From Closterium sp. Naga37s-1 (Eukaryota; Streptophyta; Zygnematophyceae; Desmidiales; Closteriaceae): 64,000 bases of DNA. The DNA lies in contig CANJKZ010000137.1 of assembly GCA_947471745.1 (NCBI GenBank), forward strand, positions 3,984,001 to 4,048,000. The letters are read 5' to 3'. Below, piece by piece: positions 63,069 to 64,000 of the stretch; within the stretch, counting starts at the first letter, position 1; each line of letters begins with the position of its first letter. The translations under genes and the position numbers were made by a program. The notes beneath the pieces are model-generated. The model had not been told where the DNA came from. It was given only the letters and a program-made list of their open reading frames with translations, and searched no databases.

Positions 63069-63690
63069 TTGGGCAGGCGATGTCTTGGGCACGGCATGAA
63101 CTTGAAGAGTTGAGAAGGGATGACAAGGGATGGGAGGAAGGGTCGGCATGAGGGGCAAGGGGAGGGGTGAGCGGGATGGGGAGGGAAGGGGTGCAGGAGG
63201 GGAGAAGGGACGAGGGAAAAGGATGCATAGATGAACTTGGGCAGGCCATATTTCGGGCAGGCGTTTCTAAGTCTATTGAGGAAATCGACATGGACAACAC
63301 GCTTGTGGAACAAAATCATTTTGGAAATTCTCAAAAATGGCAACTCACTTGGGGAAGAGAGTAGATGAAATTGATGACCTGAGGGAGAAAGAGAAACAGG
63401 AGTGTCTCACTGATGGAAGAGAAAAAGAGAAGGGAAGAGTGAGTGAGACAGTGGAGGGGGATAGGGTGGTAGCAGACAATGCAATGCAGAAAGGATAAGA
63501 GAGGTCAATATGGATTGGCAAGGGATTTATTGATTCAACTGAAACGAGGAATTCGAATAATGATAAAAGGAGCAGAGGAGATTGATAAGCACAAGCTACT
63601 GCACTGAAGCAGTCACCTGAAGTGTCCCAAAATGCCAACCACGGCCAGTGTCATTCCAGCAAAGTAGGTTAATTTGTCTCCCACAAATAC
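63069..63690 (-). CDS. ALG7: ALG7/DPAGT1-like exons with the VGILGH and PCPRHRLP motifs
   Basis: Three exons: 63617-63690 (VFVGDKLTYFAGMTLAVVG, ILGHF; acceptor CCTTACAG, donor GTGACT), 63349-63378 (VINFIYSLPQ; acceptor CTCCCTCAG, donor GTGAGT) and 63069-63100 (FMPCPRHRLP; donor GTGAGT). These match conserved DPAGT1/ALG7 motifs (VFVGDT-YFAGMT-AVVGILGHF, NFLYSLPQ, PCPRHR). The short segment expected between GHF and VINF (the LLLFF-P-Q part) was not found cleanly. The expected LFK before FMPCP is preceded by AA instead of AG, so either the acceptor has mutated or the next AG is used with loss of three residues. It may be a working gene or a slightly damaged one. Confidence 0.72.
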
Positions 63691-64000
63691 CTGTAAGGGT
63701 TACCTGGGATAGAGAGATGAGATAAAGGGAGAGGGATAATGGTAGAAGGGAGAGGAGACAAGGCGAGAAGGACCACTGTAAGTTTCATTCCAACAAAGTG
63801 GGTGAAACGGTTGGCAAGTGGCGGGGGAAACAAAGTGGGTGAGCAAGTGGGAGTGGGACAACGAGGGAAACTGCTGGTCCACTCAAGCAGCAACTCACCA
63901 GCTGCAGGTTAGCAGTGGTGGCAGGACGAGGCGGATGGGAAAGCAGTATAATACGAGCTTAGTTAAGAGACGTCTCAAAAGTCAAGGCGCATGGAACCTT
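63691..64000 (-). CDS. ALG7-like upstream exon pieces, continuing beyond the window
   Basis: At about 63903-63965 the minus strand reads CFPIRLVLPPLLTC before a donor GTGAGT, similar to the FSIYL-x-LPLLAT part that precedes VFVGD in the family. At about 63775-63830 a decayed copy of the VFVGD exon reads RFTHFVGMKLTVV. The N-terminal exons of this gene copy must lie to the right of the window. Confidence 0.5.

Overview
This window is eukaryotic nuclear DNA, GC-rich and almost entirely made of transposable elements. The only host-gene material I can identify is pieces of an ALG7/DPAGT1-type gene (dolichyl-phosphate GlcNAc-phosphotransferase) with GT-AG introns. Ty1/copia elements primed from initiator tRNA-Met, R2-type (RLE) LINEs, an APE-type LINE and a small hAT-like MITE fit a large, repeat-rich plant or algal genome. 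A green alga, possibly a streptophyte such as a desmid, is my impression from sequence style only and is not demonstrated.

Layout. Positions 1 to about 44,390 hold a head-to-tail array of eight plus-strand copies of one non-LTR retrotransposon superfamily, in at least four subfamilies. Most copies end in a conserved tail that runs into a (GA)n tract, and the next copy begins directly after it with TATA-type promoter units that are often tandemly repeated. Copy 3 (17,673-23,000) is full length with an unbroken 1,615-codon reading frame. The others carry nonsense codons, frameshifts, deletions or 5' truncation. Copy 1 is interrupted by an apparently young Ty1/copia element (2,300-9,690, identical 135-bp LTRs, TSD CCGTC) and by a 599-bp hAT-like MITE (10,487-11,085, 8-bp TSD). 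Each copy that keeps its 5' half also has a long open frame on the opposite strand, whose product would be RS/RGG-rich with a helical C-terminus. It starts just upstream of the RGG box of the sense RT protein and stops near the element 5' end. This ambisense arrangement is the most interesting candidate novelty here.

Positions 44,390-48,750 contain two good exons of the ALG7-like gene on the minus strand (47,938-48,029 and 45,820-46,099), surrounded by several decayed or alternative copies of the same exons, an inverted repeat and a 14-bp minisatellite. Positions 48,753-61,360 hold a decayed plus-strand APE-type (L1-like) LINE ending in poly(A). It is split by a second copia element (52,200-59,627, 125-bp LTRs, TSD GCCTG, one nonsense codon). 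Positions 62,431-64,000 contain the C-terminal exons of an ALG7-like gene, again minus strand and again with decayed exon duplicates. Because the C-terminal exons lie upstream (on the minus strand) of the N-terminal ones, the two sets must come from two gene copies or from a rearranged locus.

How it works together: the RLE retrotransposons appear to supply their own landing pads, since each copy ends in GA repeats. Copia and hAT elements then nest inside the LINEs, and the array abuts the truncated side of the left ALG7 fragment.
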